Positions 8,607-18,014 of a stretch of 64,000 bases of DNA are shown in pieces. Below the pieces are notes generated by a model. It was not told the origin of the DNA. It searched no databases and worked only from the letters and a program-made list of their open reading frames with translations. Source of the DNA: Paracoccus sp. R12_2 (GTDB lineage: Bacteria; Pseudomonadota; Alphaproteobacteria; Rhodobacterales; Rhodobacteraceae); the NCBI RefSeq assembly GCF_017744015.1, contig NZ_JAGHRA010000001.1, positions 62,001-126,000 of the forward strand, read 5' to 3'. The position numbers and the translations under genes are program-made. The number at the start of each line of letters is the position of its first letter. Position 1 is the stretch's first letter.

Positions 8607-9338
8607 TCAGCGCAGGATGGGCGGGCCGTTCTGGCGTTTGGGTAACACCGGCGCTTCGGCCGCGCCTGGATCGAAGCGCAGCGCGCCGGGCACCGGGGCC
8701 GCATCCGAAAAGCTGATATCGACCCCGCCCGGCTGCGGCGGCAGAAAGGCCAGCGTCTCGGACAGGGCCTTTGCGATGGCGTCCTGATGTTCCGGGGCTG
8801 CGCCCGCGATCACCAGCAGATGCGACGTTGCGCCGTCCACCCCGGCCAGCCAGGCGCCCGCAATCAGTCCGCGCATGTCGGCCAGCCGCGCGCCCAAAGG
8901 CTCGGCCAGCGCCTCGACCGTCCCGGGCAAGGGGCCGGTCAGATGCAGTCGCGCCTGATCGGTCTGTGGTGCGGCGGACAACGCCCCCGACAGCCAGTCC
9001 AGCATCGCGGCGTTCAGCAGCATCTCGGACCGTTGACCGGGATTGACCAGCAGCCCCGCCCCTTCCGTTCGCAGCAGCCCGGCCAGCACGCGGCCCGGCA
9101 ACGCCGCATAGGCCACCGGCCCGCCAAAGAACCCCGCCAGCCGATCCTCGGTGTCACAGGCCAGCGCGACAGGCCCGTGTTCCAATTGGAAAAGACGCAG
9201 CTCGATCCGGTCGCCGATCGGCTCTTCGGTCAGCGCGACGGACAATTCGGTATCCGCCAGGCGCGACAACATCCGCGCGCGCAGGGGCGCATCGGCGTCG
9301 TGAAACGGCGTGGCGGCAAGATCGTCAAGCGCGGTCAT
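8607..9338 (-). CDS. SseB N-terminal-domain family protein
   Basis: A 243-residue cytoplasmic protein with the SseB/YseA-like fold found widely in Rhodobacteraceae. Visible features are the N-terminal acidic helical region (ATPFHDADAPLRARMLSRL), the segment ELSVALTEEPIGDRIELRLF and the central DTEDRLAGFFGGPVAYAAL block. No signal peptide or catalytic motif is apparent. ATG 9338 is preferred to in-frame codons further upstream because the conserved part begins there and GGGGAT precedes it. Its stop lies 50 bases before pcs, suggesting an operon. The function of the family is not well defined; it is named only by domain. Confidence 0.75.
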   Translation of the reverse strand: MTALDDLAATPFHDADAPLRARMLSRLADTELSVALTEEPIGDRIELRLFQLEHGPVALACDTEDRLAGFFGGPVAYAALPGRVLAGLLRTEGAGLLVNPGQRSEMLLNAAMLDWLSGALSAAPQTDQARLHLTGPLPGTVEALAEPLGARLADMRGLIAGAWLAGVDGATSHLLVIAGAAPEHQDAIAKALSETLAFLPPQPGGVDISFSDAAPVPGALRFDPGAAEAPVLPKRQNGPPILR

Positions 9339-9457
9339 GGGCGATCCCCGGATGGCTGCTGGTGGCCACGGCCTATCCGCCCGGCACGGGACCAGCAAGC
9401 CCGCCCTGACGCAGCCGTGATTTCCGCCAACCCGCGCCCGCCCCCATATTCTGCGCC

Positions 9458-10456
9458 ATGCAACGTCGAAACCTGATCCGCTGCGCTGCGCTGGCGCCCC
9501 TGCTGGCCGTGCCCAACATAGGGCGCGCCAGCCTGTCCCCGATCCTGTCCGAGGCCGCGGCGATGGAGCGGTTGCGGGCCATCGCCGTCTGGCGCGACGG
9601 GGCCGAGATCGCGGCACGCGGCTATGGCGAATACACCCCTGACAGTCCGACGAACATCAAGTCCGCCTCGAAATCGATCATTTCGGCGCTGGCTGGCATC
9701 GCCGTGGACAAGGGATATCTGAAGGGGCCGAATCAGCCCATCGCGCCGCTGCTGGAATCGGACCTGCCTGCCGAACCCGACCCGCGCCTGTCGCGTGTGA
9801 CGCTTGGCAACCTGCTGTCGATGCAGGCGGGGCTGGAACGGCAATCCGGCGCGAATTACGGGCGCTGGGTCAGCAGCGGGAACTGGGTGCGCGCGGCGCT
9901 GGCCGCGCCATTCACGCAAGATCCGGGCGGGCGGATGCAGTATTCCACCGCATCGACGCATCTGGTGTCGGCGATCCTGACCCGCGTCACGGGCCGGTCC
10001 ACGCTGGATCTGGCGCGCGACTGGCTGGACCCGATCCCGGGCTTCCGGATCACCGGCTGGGAACACGACCCGCAGGGCATCTATCTGGGCGGCAACCAGA
10101 TGGCGATGAGCACGCGATCCCTGCTGGCCTTCGGGGCCGCCTATGCGACAGGCGGGCGCGCAGGCGGACGGCAGGTGGTGCCGAAGGGCTGGATCGCGGA
10201 AAGCTGGCGGCGTCGCACCTCGTCGATCTTCAGCGGACAGGGTTACGGCTATGGCTGGTTCATCGCCCGGATGGCCGGGCGCGACCTGCGCTATGGCTGG
10301 GGCTATGGCGGACAGATGATCTATGTCCTGCCGGCGGGCCGCGGCGCCCCGGCGATGGCCGTCGCCATCACGTCGGACCCCGACCGGCCCTCGGCCCGCA
10401 GCGGATATCGCGACGACCTGCACCGGCTGGCGATGCGGATCGTCGAGGCGGGCTAG
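9458..10456 (+). CDS. Serine hydrolase, beta-lactamase/class C family, probably exported
   Basis: A 332-residue protein of the beta-lactamase/D-alanyl-D-alanine-carboxypeptidase-like superfamily. The N-terminus MQRRNLIRCAALAPLLAV with RAS following resembles a Tat-type signal. The catalytic S-x-x-K is SASK inside KSASKSIISAL near residue 72, and Y-S-T (in MQYSTASTH) takes the place of the Y-x-N element; HLVSAILTRVTG follows it as usual. The product could be an esterase, a peptidase or a lactam hydrolase; resistance cannot be inferred. It is divergent from the SseB-family gene and transcribed alone. Confidence 0.88.
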   Translation: MQRRNLIRCAALAPLLAVPNIGRASLSPILSEAAAMERLRAIAVWRDGAEIAARGYGEYTPDSPTNIKSASKSIISALAGIAVDKGYLKGPNQPIAPLLESDLPAEPDPRLSRVTLGNLLSMQAGLERQSGANYGRWVSSGNWVRAALAAPFTQDPGGRMQYSTASTHLVSAILTRVTGRSTLDLARDWLDPIPGFRITGWEHDPQGIYLGGNQMAMSTRSLLAFGAAYATGGRAGGRQVVPKGWIAESWRRRTSSIFSGQGYGYGWFIARMAGRDLRYGWGYGGQMIYVLPAGRGAPAMAVAITSDPDRPSARSGYRDDLHRLAMRIVEAG

Positions 10457-10494
10457 GGTTGCGTGCCTGCGCCCCGTCGCCGGGCCGCAGCCGA

Positions 10495-10944
10495 TCAGTC
10501 GATGAAGTCGCCAGCCTGGAAATTGCCCAGATTGCCAAGGATCTGGCGGATGAATGACACTTCGGTCACGCTGCCCTCGGTCACGCGGCGCGACAGCACC
10601 ACGACACGGCCGCGATCCAGGCCGAAGCGTTCGACATTGCTGACCCGCCCGGCAGAATCGAACGACACCGCCACGACTTCGCGGCTGATCTCTTCGGGTT
10701 CGTAGGCGCCATAGTGCCGCCACCGCGACCCGACATAATACCAGCCTGATCCGGTCAGCAGACCCTGCGTCGAGGGACGCCCGATCAGGCCTTCCAGTTC
10801 GGCCATGCTGGTCTGGCCGATCTGGATCTGCGACAAGTTTTCGTCCGGTGGCACATAGCCGTGGTTGCGATAGACCGGCGAACACGCCGAAAGGCCCAAC
10901 ACGGCCACGAAAGCCAGGATCAGAAGGTTCCTGATTGCAGCCAT
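10495..10944 (-). CDS. bamE: Outer-membrane assembly lipoprotein BamE (SmpA/OmlA family)
   Basis: A 149-residue lipoprotein of the BAM complex, which inserts beta-barrel proteins in the outer membrane. A lipoprotein signal peptide ends in the lipobox LSAC near residue 21. The SmpA/OmlA domain follows, with IQIGQTSMAELEGLIGRPS and GSGWYYVGSRW, then a strand around VAVSFDSAGRVSNVERFGL. It is somewhat longer than enteric BamE because of a C-terminal extension common in alphaproteobacteria. It is divergent from yceD, with a 145-base shared upstream region. Confidence 0.9.
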   Translation of the reverse strand: MAAIRNLLILAFVAVLGLSACSPVYRNHGYVPPDENLSQIQIGQTSMAELEGLIGRPSTQGLLTGSGWYYVGSRWRHYGAYEPEEISREVVAVSFDSAGRVSNVERFGLDRGRVVVLSRRVTEGSVTEVSFIRQILGNLGNFQAGDFID

Positions 10945-11089
10945 TTAAGCTCTTCCTTTGCTCGGGCGGTTGACGCGGCCCGCCCGCCTTAGCAAACTCG
11001 GGCACCGCGCTCAAGAATATCCATCTTCGGCGGGGGCTTGCGCCTGATCCCGCCGACATCTTTTTTCGCGACAATATCCGAGGCCCGTC

Positions 11090-11635
11090 ATGTCCGCCCC
11101 GTCCCCGCAGCCAGAACAGCCGCAGGCCACCCGCCTGCGCGTGGCGCATCTGAACCCGAACGCAGCCACGCCCTTCGCCCTGCAGCCCGACGCCGAGACG
11201 CGTCAGGCCATCGCGCAGGAACTGGGCATCGACGCCCTGCCCCGCCTTGCCTTCAAGGGCGAGGTCCGCGCGGCGCGGGGCGATGCCTGGACCCTGAGCG
11301 GCCGCTTGACGGCCCGCGTCGTGCAACCCTGCGTGGTGACGCTGAAACCGGTGCGCAGCGATCTGACGAATGAGGTCCATCGCCACTATTCGCCGCATCT
11401 GCGCGAACCCGAAGGCGATGAGGTCGAGATGCCGGACGAGACGCTGGAGCCGCTTGGGCAATTCATCGACCTGTCCGCAGTCATGATCGAGGAACTTGCC
11501 CTGGCCTTGCCCGAATACCCGCGTGCCGAGGGCGCGGACCAGACCGGCGACGTGATCGAGGACGACACGCCCGACACCCGCCGCCCCTTCGCCGGGCTGG
11601 ACCGGTTGATCGGCGGCGACAAGCCCGGGGACTGA
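11090..11635 (+). CDS. YceD/DUF177 protein, large-subunit rRNA accumulation factor
   Basis: A 181-residue member of the YceD (DUF177) family, whose members influence 23S rRNA accumulation and sit next to rpmF in most bacteria. The DUF177 hallmark appears as [13 protein letters not shown] near residues 74-86, followed by the acidic region [26 protein letters not shown]. No signal peptide or membrane segment. GAGG lies eight bases before the ATG. It precedes rpmF, plsX and fabH in the conserved order, though 235 bases separate it from rpmF. Confidence 0.9.
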   Translation: MSAPSPQPEQPQATRLRVAHLNPNAATPFALQPDAETRQAIAQELGIDALPRLAFKGEVRAARGDAWTLSGRLTARVVQPCVVTLKPVRSDLTNEVHRHYSPHLREPEGDEVEMPDETLEPLGQFIDLSAVMIEELALALPEYPRAEGADQTGDVIEDDTPDTRRPFAGLDRLIGGDKPGD

Positions 11636-11763
11636 CCTGCCGCTTCCGCGACCGCCGGCCGACCTGCTTGTCGCTCGGCGATCTGCCGATCCGACCGCTG
11701 CCGCGGGCTGTGGCCCTGTCGCCCGATCTGCCGCAATTATTGCGGGATTGGCCTTGCCGGGGC

Positions 11764-11792
11764 TTGCGGGCGGTCGCTTCATCGCGTATCTG
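11764..11792 (+). promoter_or_regulatory. Candidate promoter for rpmF-plsX-fabH
   Basis: TTGCGG (11764-11769) and TATCTG (11787-11792) are 17 bases apart, about 80 bases before rpmF in the 235-base gap after yceD. Apart from this I see nothing distinctive in that gap. Confidence 0.4.
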
Positions 11793-11870
11793 CGCGGTTC
11801 ATTTGCGAATTCAAGACACACGGTGCCACGGCGTCCACGCGATGCGGCACCCCCTAACCGAGGTTGTGAC

Positions 11871-12077
11871 ATGGCTGTCCCTCAGAACCGCGTAACCCGC
11901 TCCAAGCGCAACATGCGCCGCGCGCATGATGCCCTGGTCGCCGGTAACCCCAACGAATGCTCGAACTGCGGCGAACTGAAGCGCCCGCACCACGTCTGCC
12001 CGTCTTGCGGTCATTATGCCGACCGCGAAGTGGTCGCGCAGGCCAATGAGATCGACCTGGACGACGACGCGGCCTGA
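11871..12077 (+). CDS. rpmF: 50S ribosomal protein L32
   Basis: A 68-residue L32 protein of the large ribosomal subunit. It starts [20 protein letters not shown], the standard L32 N-terminus, and has the zinc-ribbon cysteines C-x2-C and C-x2-C ([15 protein letters not shown]). Length is normal for alphaproteobacteria. It is followed by plsX after 22 bases; the rpmF-plsX-fabH order is conserved and couples ribosome and membrane-lipid synthesis. Confidence 0.98.
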   Translation: MAVPQNRVTRSKRNMRRAHDALVAGNPNECSNCGELKRPHHVCPSCGHYADREVVAQANEIDLDDDAA

Positions 12078-12099
12078 TTCAGGCCCGTAGCGTCACACG

Positions 12100-13206
12100 A
12101 TGACCGTCGATTCCGCGACCAATCAGGAACCGCGCGCCCCCGAGAACCGGGGCTGCGTGGTGATTTCGGTTGACGCGATGGGCGGCGACCGTGGTCCCGC
12201 CGTCGTCGTCGCCGGCATGGCCGAAAGCGCGCGCAAGAACAACGAGATCCGCTTCGTGGTCCATGGCGACGAGGCCGAGTTGCGCCGTCTGATCGGCCGA
12301 CGCCGCGATCTGTCCGACCGCTGCGACATCCGCCACGCCGACGGCGTCGTGACGATGGAGGACAAGCCCAGCCAGATCGTGCGCAAGGGCGCGGGCACGT
12401 CCATGTGGTCGGCAATCGAATCGGTCCGCAATGGCGAGGCCGAGGCTGCGGTCAGCTGCGGCAATACCGGCGCGCTGATGGCGCTGTCGATGCTGCGCCT
12501 TCGCAAGCTGCCGGGCGTGGACCGCCCCGCCATTGCCTGCCTGTGGCCGTCGCGGAACCCGCAGGGCTTCAACATCATGCTGGATGTCGGCGCGGATATC
12601 CGCGCGGATGCGCGTGACCTGCTGCAATATGCGCTGATGGGATCGTCCTATGCCCGCAACGGGCTGGGCGTCGCGCAGCCCCGGATCGGCCTGCTGAATG
12701 TCGGCACCGAGGAACACAAGGGCCGTGCGGAACTGAAGGAAGCCCACGACCTGATCGCCGCGCAAGCCGCCGAAGGCGGATTCGATTATGTCGGCTTCGT
12801 CGAGGGCGGCGACCTGCCGTCGTCGCGCGTCGATGTGATCGTCACCGACGGATTTACCGGCAATGTGGCCTTGAAGACCGGCGAAGGGACAGCCAAGCTG
12901 GTCGGCGAATTCATGAGAGCAGCTTTCGCCAATTCCATCATGTCCAAATTTGCCGCCGTTCTGGCGATGACATCCCTGAAGCGCCTGCAGAAACGCATCG
13001 ATCCGCGCCGCGTGAATGGCGGCATCTTCCTGGGTCTGAACGGCACGGTCATCAAGTCGCACGGATCGGCCGACGCAACCGGCGTTTCGGCGGCGATCAA
13101 ACTGGCCTTCACGCTGGCCAAATCCGGGTTCCAGGACCGGCTTGCCGCGCGCGTCGCGCAAGGTGCCGCTGCCGCCGCGGGCGGCGACGCGGAGACCGCA
13201 TCTTGA
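12100..13206 (+). CDS. plsX: Phosphate acyltransferase PlsX
   Basis: Converts acyl-ACP and phosphate to acyl-phosphate, the donor for PlsY in phosphatidic acid synthesis; a peripheral membrane enzyme. The 368-residue product has the PlsX signature [10 protein letters not shown] at residues 24-33, the [10 protein letters not shown] segment, and the C-terminal MGGI-like region around [17 protein letters not shown]. An 18-residue N-terminal extension precedes the usual start, so initiation could be slightly downstream. Its TGA overlaps the TTG start of fabH by four bases, implying translational coupling. Confidence 0.97.
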   Translation: MTVDSATNQEPRAPENRGCVVISVDAMGGDRGPAVVVAGMAESARKNNEIRFVVHGDEAELRRLIGRRRDLSDRCDIRHADGVVTMEDKPSQIVRKGAGTSMWSAIESVRNGEAEAAVSCGNTGALMALSMLRLRKLPGVDRPAIACLWPSRNPQGFNIMLDVGADIRADARDLLQYALMGSSYARNGLGVAQPRIGLLNVGTEEHKGRAELKEAHDLIAAQAAEGGFDYVGFVEGGDLPSSRVDVIVTDGFTGNVALKTGEGTAKLVGEFMRAAFANSIMSKFAAVLAMTSLKRLQKRIDPRRVNGGIFLGLNGTVIKSHGSADATGVSAAIKLAFTLAKSGFQDRLAARVAQGAAAAAGGDAETAS

Positions 13207-14177
13207 CCCGCCGCTCCGTCATCGTCGGCACCGGCCATTACCTGCCCGATCGGGTCATCGAGAACAGCTGGTTCGAGGACAAGCTGGAGACCAGCGACGA
13301 ATGGATCCGGGCCCGCACCGGGATCGAACGGCGCCATTTCGCCGCCGAGGGGCAGACGACCAGCGACCTGGCGACGCGGGCTGCCCGCGCCGCGCTGGAT
13401 CGCGCTGGCCTGACACCCGACGATCTGGACGGAATCGTGCTGGCGACCTCGACCCCGGATTTCACCTTTCCCGCCGTCGCGACGATGGTTCAGGCGGGTC
13501 TGGGCATGTCGCGCGGCTTTGCATTCGATGTGCAGGCGGTCTGCGCCGGTTTCGTCTTCGCCCTTGCCAATGCCGATGCGATGATCCGCGCCGGACAGGC
13601 CGACCGTGTTCTGGTGATCGGGGCCGAGACCTTTTCGCGAATCATGGACTGGACCGACCGTTCGACCTGCGTGCTGTTCGGCGACGGCGCCGGCGCTGTC
13701 GTGCTGGAGGCGCAAGAAGGTGCGGGTGGGTCCGACGATCGCGGCATCCTGTCCAGCGACCTGAACAGCGATGGCCGCTATCGCGAGTTGCTGTATGTCG
13801 ATGGCGGCGTGTCGACCACCGGCACGGCCGGTCAACTGCGGATGCAGGGCAATCTGGTCTTCCGTCACGCCGTGGACAAGCTGGCGAAGACGGCGCACAC
13901 GGCGCTGGACAAGGCCGGGCTGACCGCCGATCAGGTCGATTGGCTGGTGCCGCACCAGGCGAATCTGCGGATCATCGGGGCCACCGCCCAGAAGATGGGA
14001 CTGCCGATCGAGAAGGTCGTGCTGACGGTCGCGGATCACGGCAACACCTCGGCCGCGTCGATCCCGCTTGCCTTGGCGGTGGCGGATGCCGAAGGTCGGT
14101 TCAAGCCCGGCGACGTCATCGTGACCGAGGCGATCGGGGGCGGGCTCAGCTGGGGATCGGTGATCCTGCGCTGGTAG
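13203..14177 (+). CDS. fabH: 3-oxoacyl-ACP synthase III (KAS III)
   Basis: Starts fatty-acid chains by condensing acetyl-CoA with malonyl-ACP. The 324-residue protein carries the complete triad: Cys114 ([10 protein letters not shown]), His251 (VPHQANLR) and Asn281 (HGNTSAAS). The start is a TTG at 13203 whose last two bases share the plsX stop (the TTGA overlap), the only start that gives the canonical N-terminus [15 protein letters not shown]. It should be translated from ribosomes finishing plsX. The gene ends 9 bases before the convergent DksA-like gene, with no obvious terminator between. Confidence 0.97.
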   Translation: MTRRSVIVGTGHYLPDRVIENSWFEDKLETSDEWIRARTGIERRHFAAEGQTTSDLATRAARAALDRAGLTPDDLDGIVLATSTPDFTFPAVATMVQAGLGMSRGFAFDVQAVCAGFVFALANADAMIRAGQADRVLVIGAETFSRIMDWTDRSTCVLFGDGAGAVVLEAQEGAGGSDDRGILSSDLNSDGRYRELLYVDGGVSTTGTAGQLRMQGNLVFRHAVDKLAKTAHTALDKAGLTADQVDWLVPHQANLRIIGATAQKMGLPIEKVVLTVADHGNTSAASIPLALAVADAEGRFKPGDVIVTEAIGGGLSWGSVILRW

Positions 14178-14186
14178 GCGCGCAAG

Positions 14187-14462
14187 CTATTTCAACTGCG
14201 AATCCTTGCTGGCGCGGCGATTGATCGCGGTCAGCGGCGCGCGCGCCCTGTCCCGACCGGACTGGCATGCAACACACAGCTGAACACCCGGAATCGCGCG
14301 GCGACGCGCCTCGGGGATGGGGTCGTCGCATTCGGCACAATGTTCGGCCGAGGCAACTTGGGCGTTGCGTGCCGCACGCTGACGCGCGCGGGCAATCGCC
14401 TCGGCCGTGCTGACCTCGATCTGTTCGTTCACCGCGTCGTCGCGGGCCCATCCACCAGCCAT
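14187..14462 (-). CDS. DksA/TraR-type zinc-finger protein, short form
   Basis: A 91-residue protein of the DksA/TraR family, which binds the RNA polymerase secondary channel and alters promoter kinetics, often with ppGpp. The C4 zinc finger is complete: HCAEC then LCVAC, separated by a helix with EARRRAIPG. Upstream is one short helix (TAEAIARARQRAA) instead of the long coiled coil of true DksA, so it resembles TraR or the short YbiI-type forms. GGAGAGG precedes ATG 14462. It is divergent from the TRAP operon, with 111 bases between the starts. Confidence 0.85.
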   Translation of the reverse strand: MAGGWARDDAVNEQIEVSTAEAIARARQRAARNAQVASAEHCAECDDPIPEARRRAIPGVQLCVACQSGRDRARAPLTAINRRASKDSQLK

Positions 14463-14573
14463 GATCCTCTCCTGCTTGCGACACAAAGATAGGTGCCGCA
14501 GCGTCATGTTTCAAATCCGAAAGGTTCCGGGCGTTTCAGTTGACACCCCGCGAACTGTTGGAAAGACTGCGCC

Positions 14574-15146
14574 ATGAATGCAGGTGCAGAAAGCGCACCG
14601 CTGACCTTCGGGAGGGTCCAGAACTTGCCGATCATTCGCCTGATCGACGGCATCAACGAGGTCGTCGGACGGATCGTGTCGATCGTCGCGATCGTCTTTG
14701 CCGGAATCATCATCTATGACGTCTTCATGCGGTATTTCATGGGCGAGCCGACAAGGTGGGCCTTTGATGTGACCAAGCAGCTTTATGGCTTCTATTTCAT
14801 CATGCTGGGCGGCTATGCGCTGCGCCATCAGGCCCATGTGCGGGTCGATCTGGTGACCGAACGGCTGGGGCGCAATGCCCGCCGCTGGGTCGAGGCCGCA
14901 GGCTATGTGATCTTCTTCTTTCCCTTCGCGTGGGTCTTTGCCCGGCGCAGCTGGGACTTCGCGATGACCTCCTACGGGCAGGGCGAGCTGACCTATGGCG
15001 CCGTCCAACTGCCCGTCTATCCGCTGAAGATGGCGATGTTCGTCGCGGCGGTCCTGTTGCTGATCCAGGGCGCCAGCGAATTCCTGAAGCTGGTTCTGAA
15101 CAAGGCCGACCACCTCGAACCGATGGAGCCGCTGGATGTCCGGTGA
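14574..15146 (+). CDS. TRAP transporter small permease (DctQ-type)
   Basis: The four-helix small membrane subunit of a tripartite ATP-independent periplasmic transporter, 190 residues. Helices are visible around residues 34-56 (IVSIVAIVFAGIIIYDVFM), 70-85, 107-125 and 146-163. The family motif region RWAFDVTKQLYGFYFIMLGG is present. GGAAAGA precedes the ATG. Its last 11 bases overlap the start of the large permease, so the three TRAP genes form one operon. Substrate cannot be read from this subunit. Confidence 0.92.
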   Translation: MNAGAESAPLTFGRVQNLPIIRLIDGINEVVGRIVSIVAIVFAGIIIYDVFMRYFMGEPTRWAFDVTKQLYGFYFIMLGGYALRHQAHVRVDLVTERLGRNARRWVEAAGYVIFFFPFAWVFARRSWDFAMTSYGQGELTYGAVQLPVYPLKMAMFVAAVLLLIQGASEFLKLVLNKADHLEPMEPLDVR

Positions 15147-16461
15147 ATCGATTGCCCTGATCATGTCGGGCCTGCTGTTGCTGGGCCTGTTCATGGGACA
15201 TCCGCTGGCCATGGTGCTTGGCGGCACCGCCGTCCTTGGCGCGATCATCGCCGGAAAGCCGATGGTGCTGGGCATCGTCATCAACCGGATCTTCGGTGAC
15301 GTTCTGGACAACTATGTCCTGATCGCCATTCCGCTGTTCGTGCTGATGGCGCGGTTCCTGTCCGACAGCGGCGTGACCGACCGCATGTTCGAGGCGCTGC
15401 GCCACCTGATGGCGCGGGTGACCGGCGGGCTGGGGCTTGCGGTCGTGTTCATCTCGATCCTGCTGGCGGCGACGACCGGGATCATCGGCGCCTCGATCAC
15501 CGTCATGGGGATGATGGCGCTGCGCCCGATGCTGCAATACGGCTATGACAAGCGGCTGGCGACGGGGCTGATCGCCGCGTCGGGCTGTCTGGGCATCCTG
15601 ATCCCGCCCTCGATCATGCTGATCCTGATGGCGTCCTATGCGCCGGGCTTGTCGGTCGGGCAACTGTTCGCCGGCGCGATGATGCCGGGCGTTGTGCTGG
15701 GCGTCATGTATGCGATCTATGTCGCGGTGATCGCGTGGCTGCGGCCCGACTGGGCCCCGCCCGTCGCCGACGAGGAACAGATCAGCCGCGGCGCCATGTG
15801 GCGCATGCTGATCGTCGAGGCGGTGCCGCCGCTGGTCCTGATCCTTGGCATTCTTGGTTCGCTGCTGGCAGGCATCGCCACGGCGACCGAAGCCAGCGCC
15901 ATCGGCGCGGTCCTTGCCCTGCTGATCGTGATCATCCGCGGGCGGTTCGAATGGAAAACCTTCTATTCCGCATTGCTGGAAACGGGGCGGACCAGCGCGA
16001 TGATCCTGTTCATCGTCGTGGGCGCGACCGCATTCACCGGCGTCTTCAACATCACCGGCGGCCTGCGCGCCAGCCAGGATCTGATCCGCGGGCTGGCCGA
16101 CGATCCCTATACGCTGGTCGCGGTGATGCTGCTGGTGGTGTTCATTCTGGGCATGTTCCTGGACTGGACGGGGATCGTGCTGCTGTCCTTCCCGATCTTC
16201 CTGCCGCTGGTCAGCGAAATGGGCATCGAGCCGCTGTGGTTCGTCGTGCTGATGGCCGTGGTGCTGCAGACCAGCTTCCTGTCGCCGCCATTCGGATACG
16301 CGCTGTTCTACATGCGCGCCATCGCCCCGCCCGAGGTGTCGACCACCGACATCATCCGTGGTGTCCTGCCGTTCATCGCGCTGATCATCGTCATGTGCGC
16401 GATGATCATCCTGTTCCCCGGTCTGGTCACCTGGCTGCCGACGACGCTGTATGGCGGCTGA
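15136..16461 (+). CDS. TRAP transporter large permease (DctM-type)
   Basis: The ion-coupled translocation subunit, 441 residues and about twelve helices, normal for DctM. Recognisable segments include GLLLLGLFMGHPLAMVLGG at the start, AATTGIIGASITVMGMMAL near residue 114, SGCLGILIPPSIMLI, the GIATATEASAIGAVLAL block and QTSFLSPPFGYALFYMR near the end. It overlaps the DctQ gene by 11 bases and is followed by the binding-protein gene after 40 bases. It acts in the inner membrane, using the sodium gradient. Confidence 0.96.
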   Translation: MSGESIALIMSGLLLLGLFMGHPLAMVLGGTAVLGAIIAGKPMVLGIVINRIFGDVLDNYVLIAIPLFVLMARFLSDSGVTDRMFEALRHLMARVTGGLGLAVVFISILLAATTGIIGASITVMGMMALRPMLQYGYDKRLATGLIAASGCLGILIPPSIMLILMASYAPGLSVGQLFAGAMMPGVVLGVMYAIYVAVIAWLRPDWAPPVADEEQISRGAMWRMLIVEAVPPLVLILGILGSLLAGIATATEASAIGAVLALLIVIIRGRFEWKTFYSALLETGRTSAMILFIVVGATAFTGVFNITGGLRASQDLIRGLADDPYTLVAVMLLVVFILGMFLDWTGIVLLSFPIFLPLVSEMGIEPLWFVVLMAVVLQTSFLSPPFGYALFYMRAIAPPEVSTTDIIRGVLPFIALIIVMCAMIILFPGLVTWLPTTLYGG

Positions 16462-16501
16462 CCCTTCGTTCGCATTTCAAAGTCACTGAGGAGGCAAAAC
16501 A

Positions 16502-17587
16502 ATGAAACACCTGATGACGACCGCCGTTCTGGCGCTGGCCACCGCCGCGCCCGCCATGGCCGAAAACTGGACGATGACCAGCACCTGGCCGTCCAGCCTG
16601 GAACTGATCGAGATCGACAAGCACTGGGTCGAACTGGCCAACAGCCTGGTCGACGACGACAAGCTGACCATCGAATTCTACGAAGGCGGCAGCCTGGTTC
16701 CGGCGGGCGAGGTGTTCGGTGCCGTCGAATCGGGCACCATTCAGGCCGGTGCCGACTGGCCGGGCTACTGGGCAGGCCGCGACAGCGCGTTCTCGCCGCT
16801 GGCGACCACCGCCAGCCTGTTCAACGCCGTGGACTATGTGAACTGGATCCAGGAATGGGGCGGTGCAGACCTGTATAACGAGGTCTATGGCAAGTTCGGC
16901 ATGGTCTATCTGCCCTATGGCGTCACCAACAACGAATCCGGCTTCCGCACCGTGGACAAGCCGATCAAGACGATCGAGGACCTGAATGGCCTGCGCCTGC
17001 GCCTGTCGGGGCTTGAACAGGGCAAGCTTCTGGAAAAGCTGGGCGGCAACCAGGTCAGCATGGCCGGCGGCGAGATCTATCAGTCGCTGGAACGCGGCGT
17101 GATCGACGGGGCCGAATTCTCGACCCCGAACGTCGATTTCTCGGGCGGCTTCCAGCAGGTCACGAAATACTGGTCCACGCCGGGTTGGCACCAGTCATCC
17201 TCGGTCTTCGGGGTGATGATCAACAAGGCTGCCTGGGACGCGCTGGACGAAGAGACCCAGGCGCGGCTTGAGACCGCCGCCGACGCGACCATGCTGTGGT
17301 CGCTGGCCTTCACCGAAAAGCGCGCAACCGAAGCCTTCGCGCAGTTCAAGGAAGCCGGGACCGAGATCAACCGCCTGGACGACGCCGCGCTGGAACAGAT
17401 CCAGACGATGGCCAACCAGACCATCGAGGAAGTTGCCTGCGAGAACCCGCTGTCGGCCAAGGTCTATGCCAGCCAGATCGGCTATCTGCAGGACTATGCC
17501 AGCTGGCGAGACGCCTCGGCCCCCTTCAACCTGGGGCGCACTCCGAACGGTCCCGACCTTGCCAAGATCGAGGGCTGTGCGCAGTAA
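16502..17587 (+). CDS. TRAP transporter periplasmic binding protein (DctP family, TakP-like)
   Basis: A 361-residue periplasmic solute receptor with a cleavable signal peptide ending in APAMA (residues 1-20). The DctP core is clear: TIQAGADWPGYWAGRD, the conserved arginine region LNGLRLRLSG that contacts a carboxylate ligand in this family, and the later GVIDGAEFSTP segment. Length and the ADWPGYWAG and DFSGGF regions resemble the TakP/2-oxoacid clade, so a 2-oxo or aromatic carboxylate is plausible, but this is inference. It closes the TRAP operon and is followed by a strong hairpin. Confidence 0.92.
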   Translation: MKHLMTTAVLALATAAPAMAENWTMTSTWPSSLELIEIDKHWVELANSLVDDDKLTIEFYEGGSLVPAGEVFGAVESGTIQAGADWPGYWAGRDSAFSPLATTASLFNAVDYVNWIQEWGGADLYNEVYGKFGMVYLPYGVTNNESGFRTVDKPIKTIEDLNGLRLRLSGLEQGKLLEKLGGNQVSMAGGEIYQSLERGVIDGAEFSTPNVDFSGGFQQVTKYWSTPGWHQSSSVFGVMINKAAWDALDEETQARLETAADATMLWSLAFTEKRATEAFAQFKEAGTEINRLDDAALEQIQTMANQTIEEVACENPLSAKVYASQIGYLQDYASWRDASAPFNLGRTPNGPDLAKIEGCAQ

Positions 17588-17613
17588 TTCGCGCATTTCC
17601 TGATGCAAGTCAC

Positions 17614-17640
17614 GGGCGGGGAACGATTTCCCCGCCCTTC
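17614..17640 (+). terminator. Terminator after TRAP operon
   Basis: An 8-bp stem GGGCGGGG/CCCCGCCC (17614-17621 and 17630-17637) with an 8-base loop is followed by TTCTCGTT. Confidence 0.75.
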
Positions 17641-17643
17641 TCG

Positions 17644-17672
17644 TTGACAGGGATCACATTCCGTCACATCCT
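17644..17672 (+). promoter_or_regulatory. Candidate ihfA promoter
   Basis: A perfect -35 TTGACA (17644-17649) stands 17 bases before CATCCT (17667-17672), directly after the TRAP terminator and 24 bases before ihfA. The -10 is weak. It would give ihfA independent transcription despite the upstream insertion. Confidence 0.45.
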
Positions 17673-17696
17673 TGCCGACACCAAAGAGGAAAGATC

Positions 17697-17999
17697 ATGG
17701 GCGAAAAAACCCTGACCAGAATGGATCTGGCCGAAGCCGTGTTCCGCGACGTGGGGCTTTCGCGCCATGAGTCCGCTCAGTTGGTCGAAAGCGTCCTCGA
17801 ACATGTTTCCGACGCGCTGGTGCGCGGCGAGCAGGTGAAGATCTCGTCGTTCGGCACGTTCAGCGTCCGCGACAAGAACGAGCGAATCGGCCGAAATCCC
17901 AAGACAGGACAAGAGGTGCCGATCAAGCCAAGGCGGGTGCTGTCCTTCCGCCCATCGCATCTGATGAAAGAGCGCGTGGCCGCCGGCAACAAGCAGTAA
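17697..17999 (+). CDS. ihfA: Integration host factor subunit alpha
   Basis: A 100-residue DNA-bending protein that pairs with IHF-beta. It starts [16 protein letters not shown], has the [15 protein letters not shown] strand and the DNA-intercalating arm around [12 protein letters not shown], and ends [10 protein letters not shown]. Length is standard. AAAGAGGAAAG precedes the ATG. The MerR-family gene follows 15 bases downstream, as in related genomes where fabH, ihfA and merR are contiguous; here the TRAP cassette separates fabH from ihfA. Confidence 0.96.
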   Translation: MGEKTLTRMDLAEAVFRDVGLSRHESAQLVESVLEHVSDALVRGEQVKISSFGTFSVRDKNERIGRNPKTGQEVPIKPRRVLSFRPSHLMKERVAAGNKQ

Positions 18000-18014
18000 G
18001 ATGGCTGGACTGGC

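Noticed and set aside
9458..10456. Serine hydrolase as an antibiotic-resistance beta-lactamase
   Set aside because: The SxxK fold is shared by many esterases and peptidases; sequence alone gives no support for resistance.
9335..11872. Long minus-strand open frame across the serine hydrolase, bamE and yceD
   Set aside because: Runs opposite or out of frame with three recognisable genes and shows no protein family.
14540..14567. TTGACA upstream of the TRAP operon as promoter
   Set aside because: A perfect -35 is present but no acceptable -10 lies 16-18 bases downstream.
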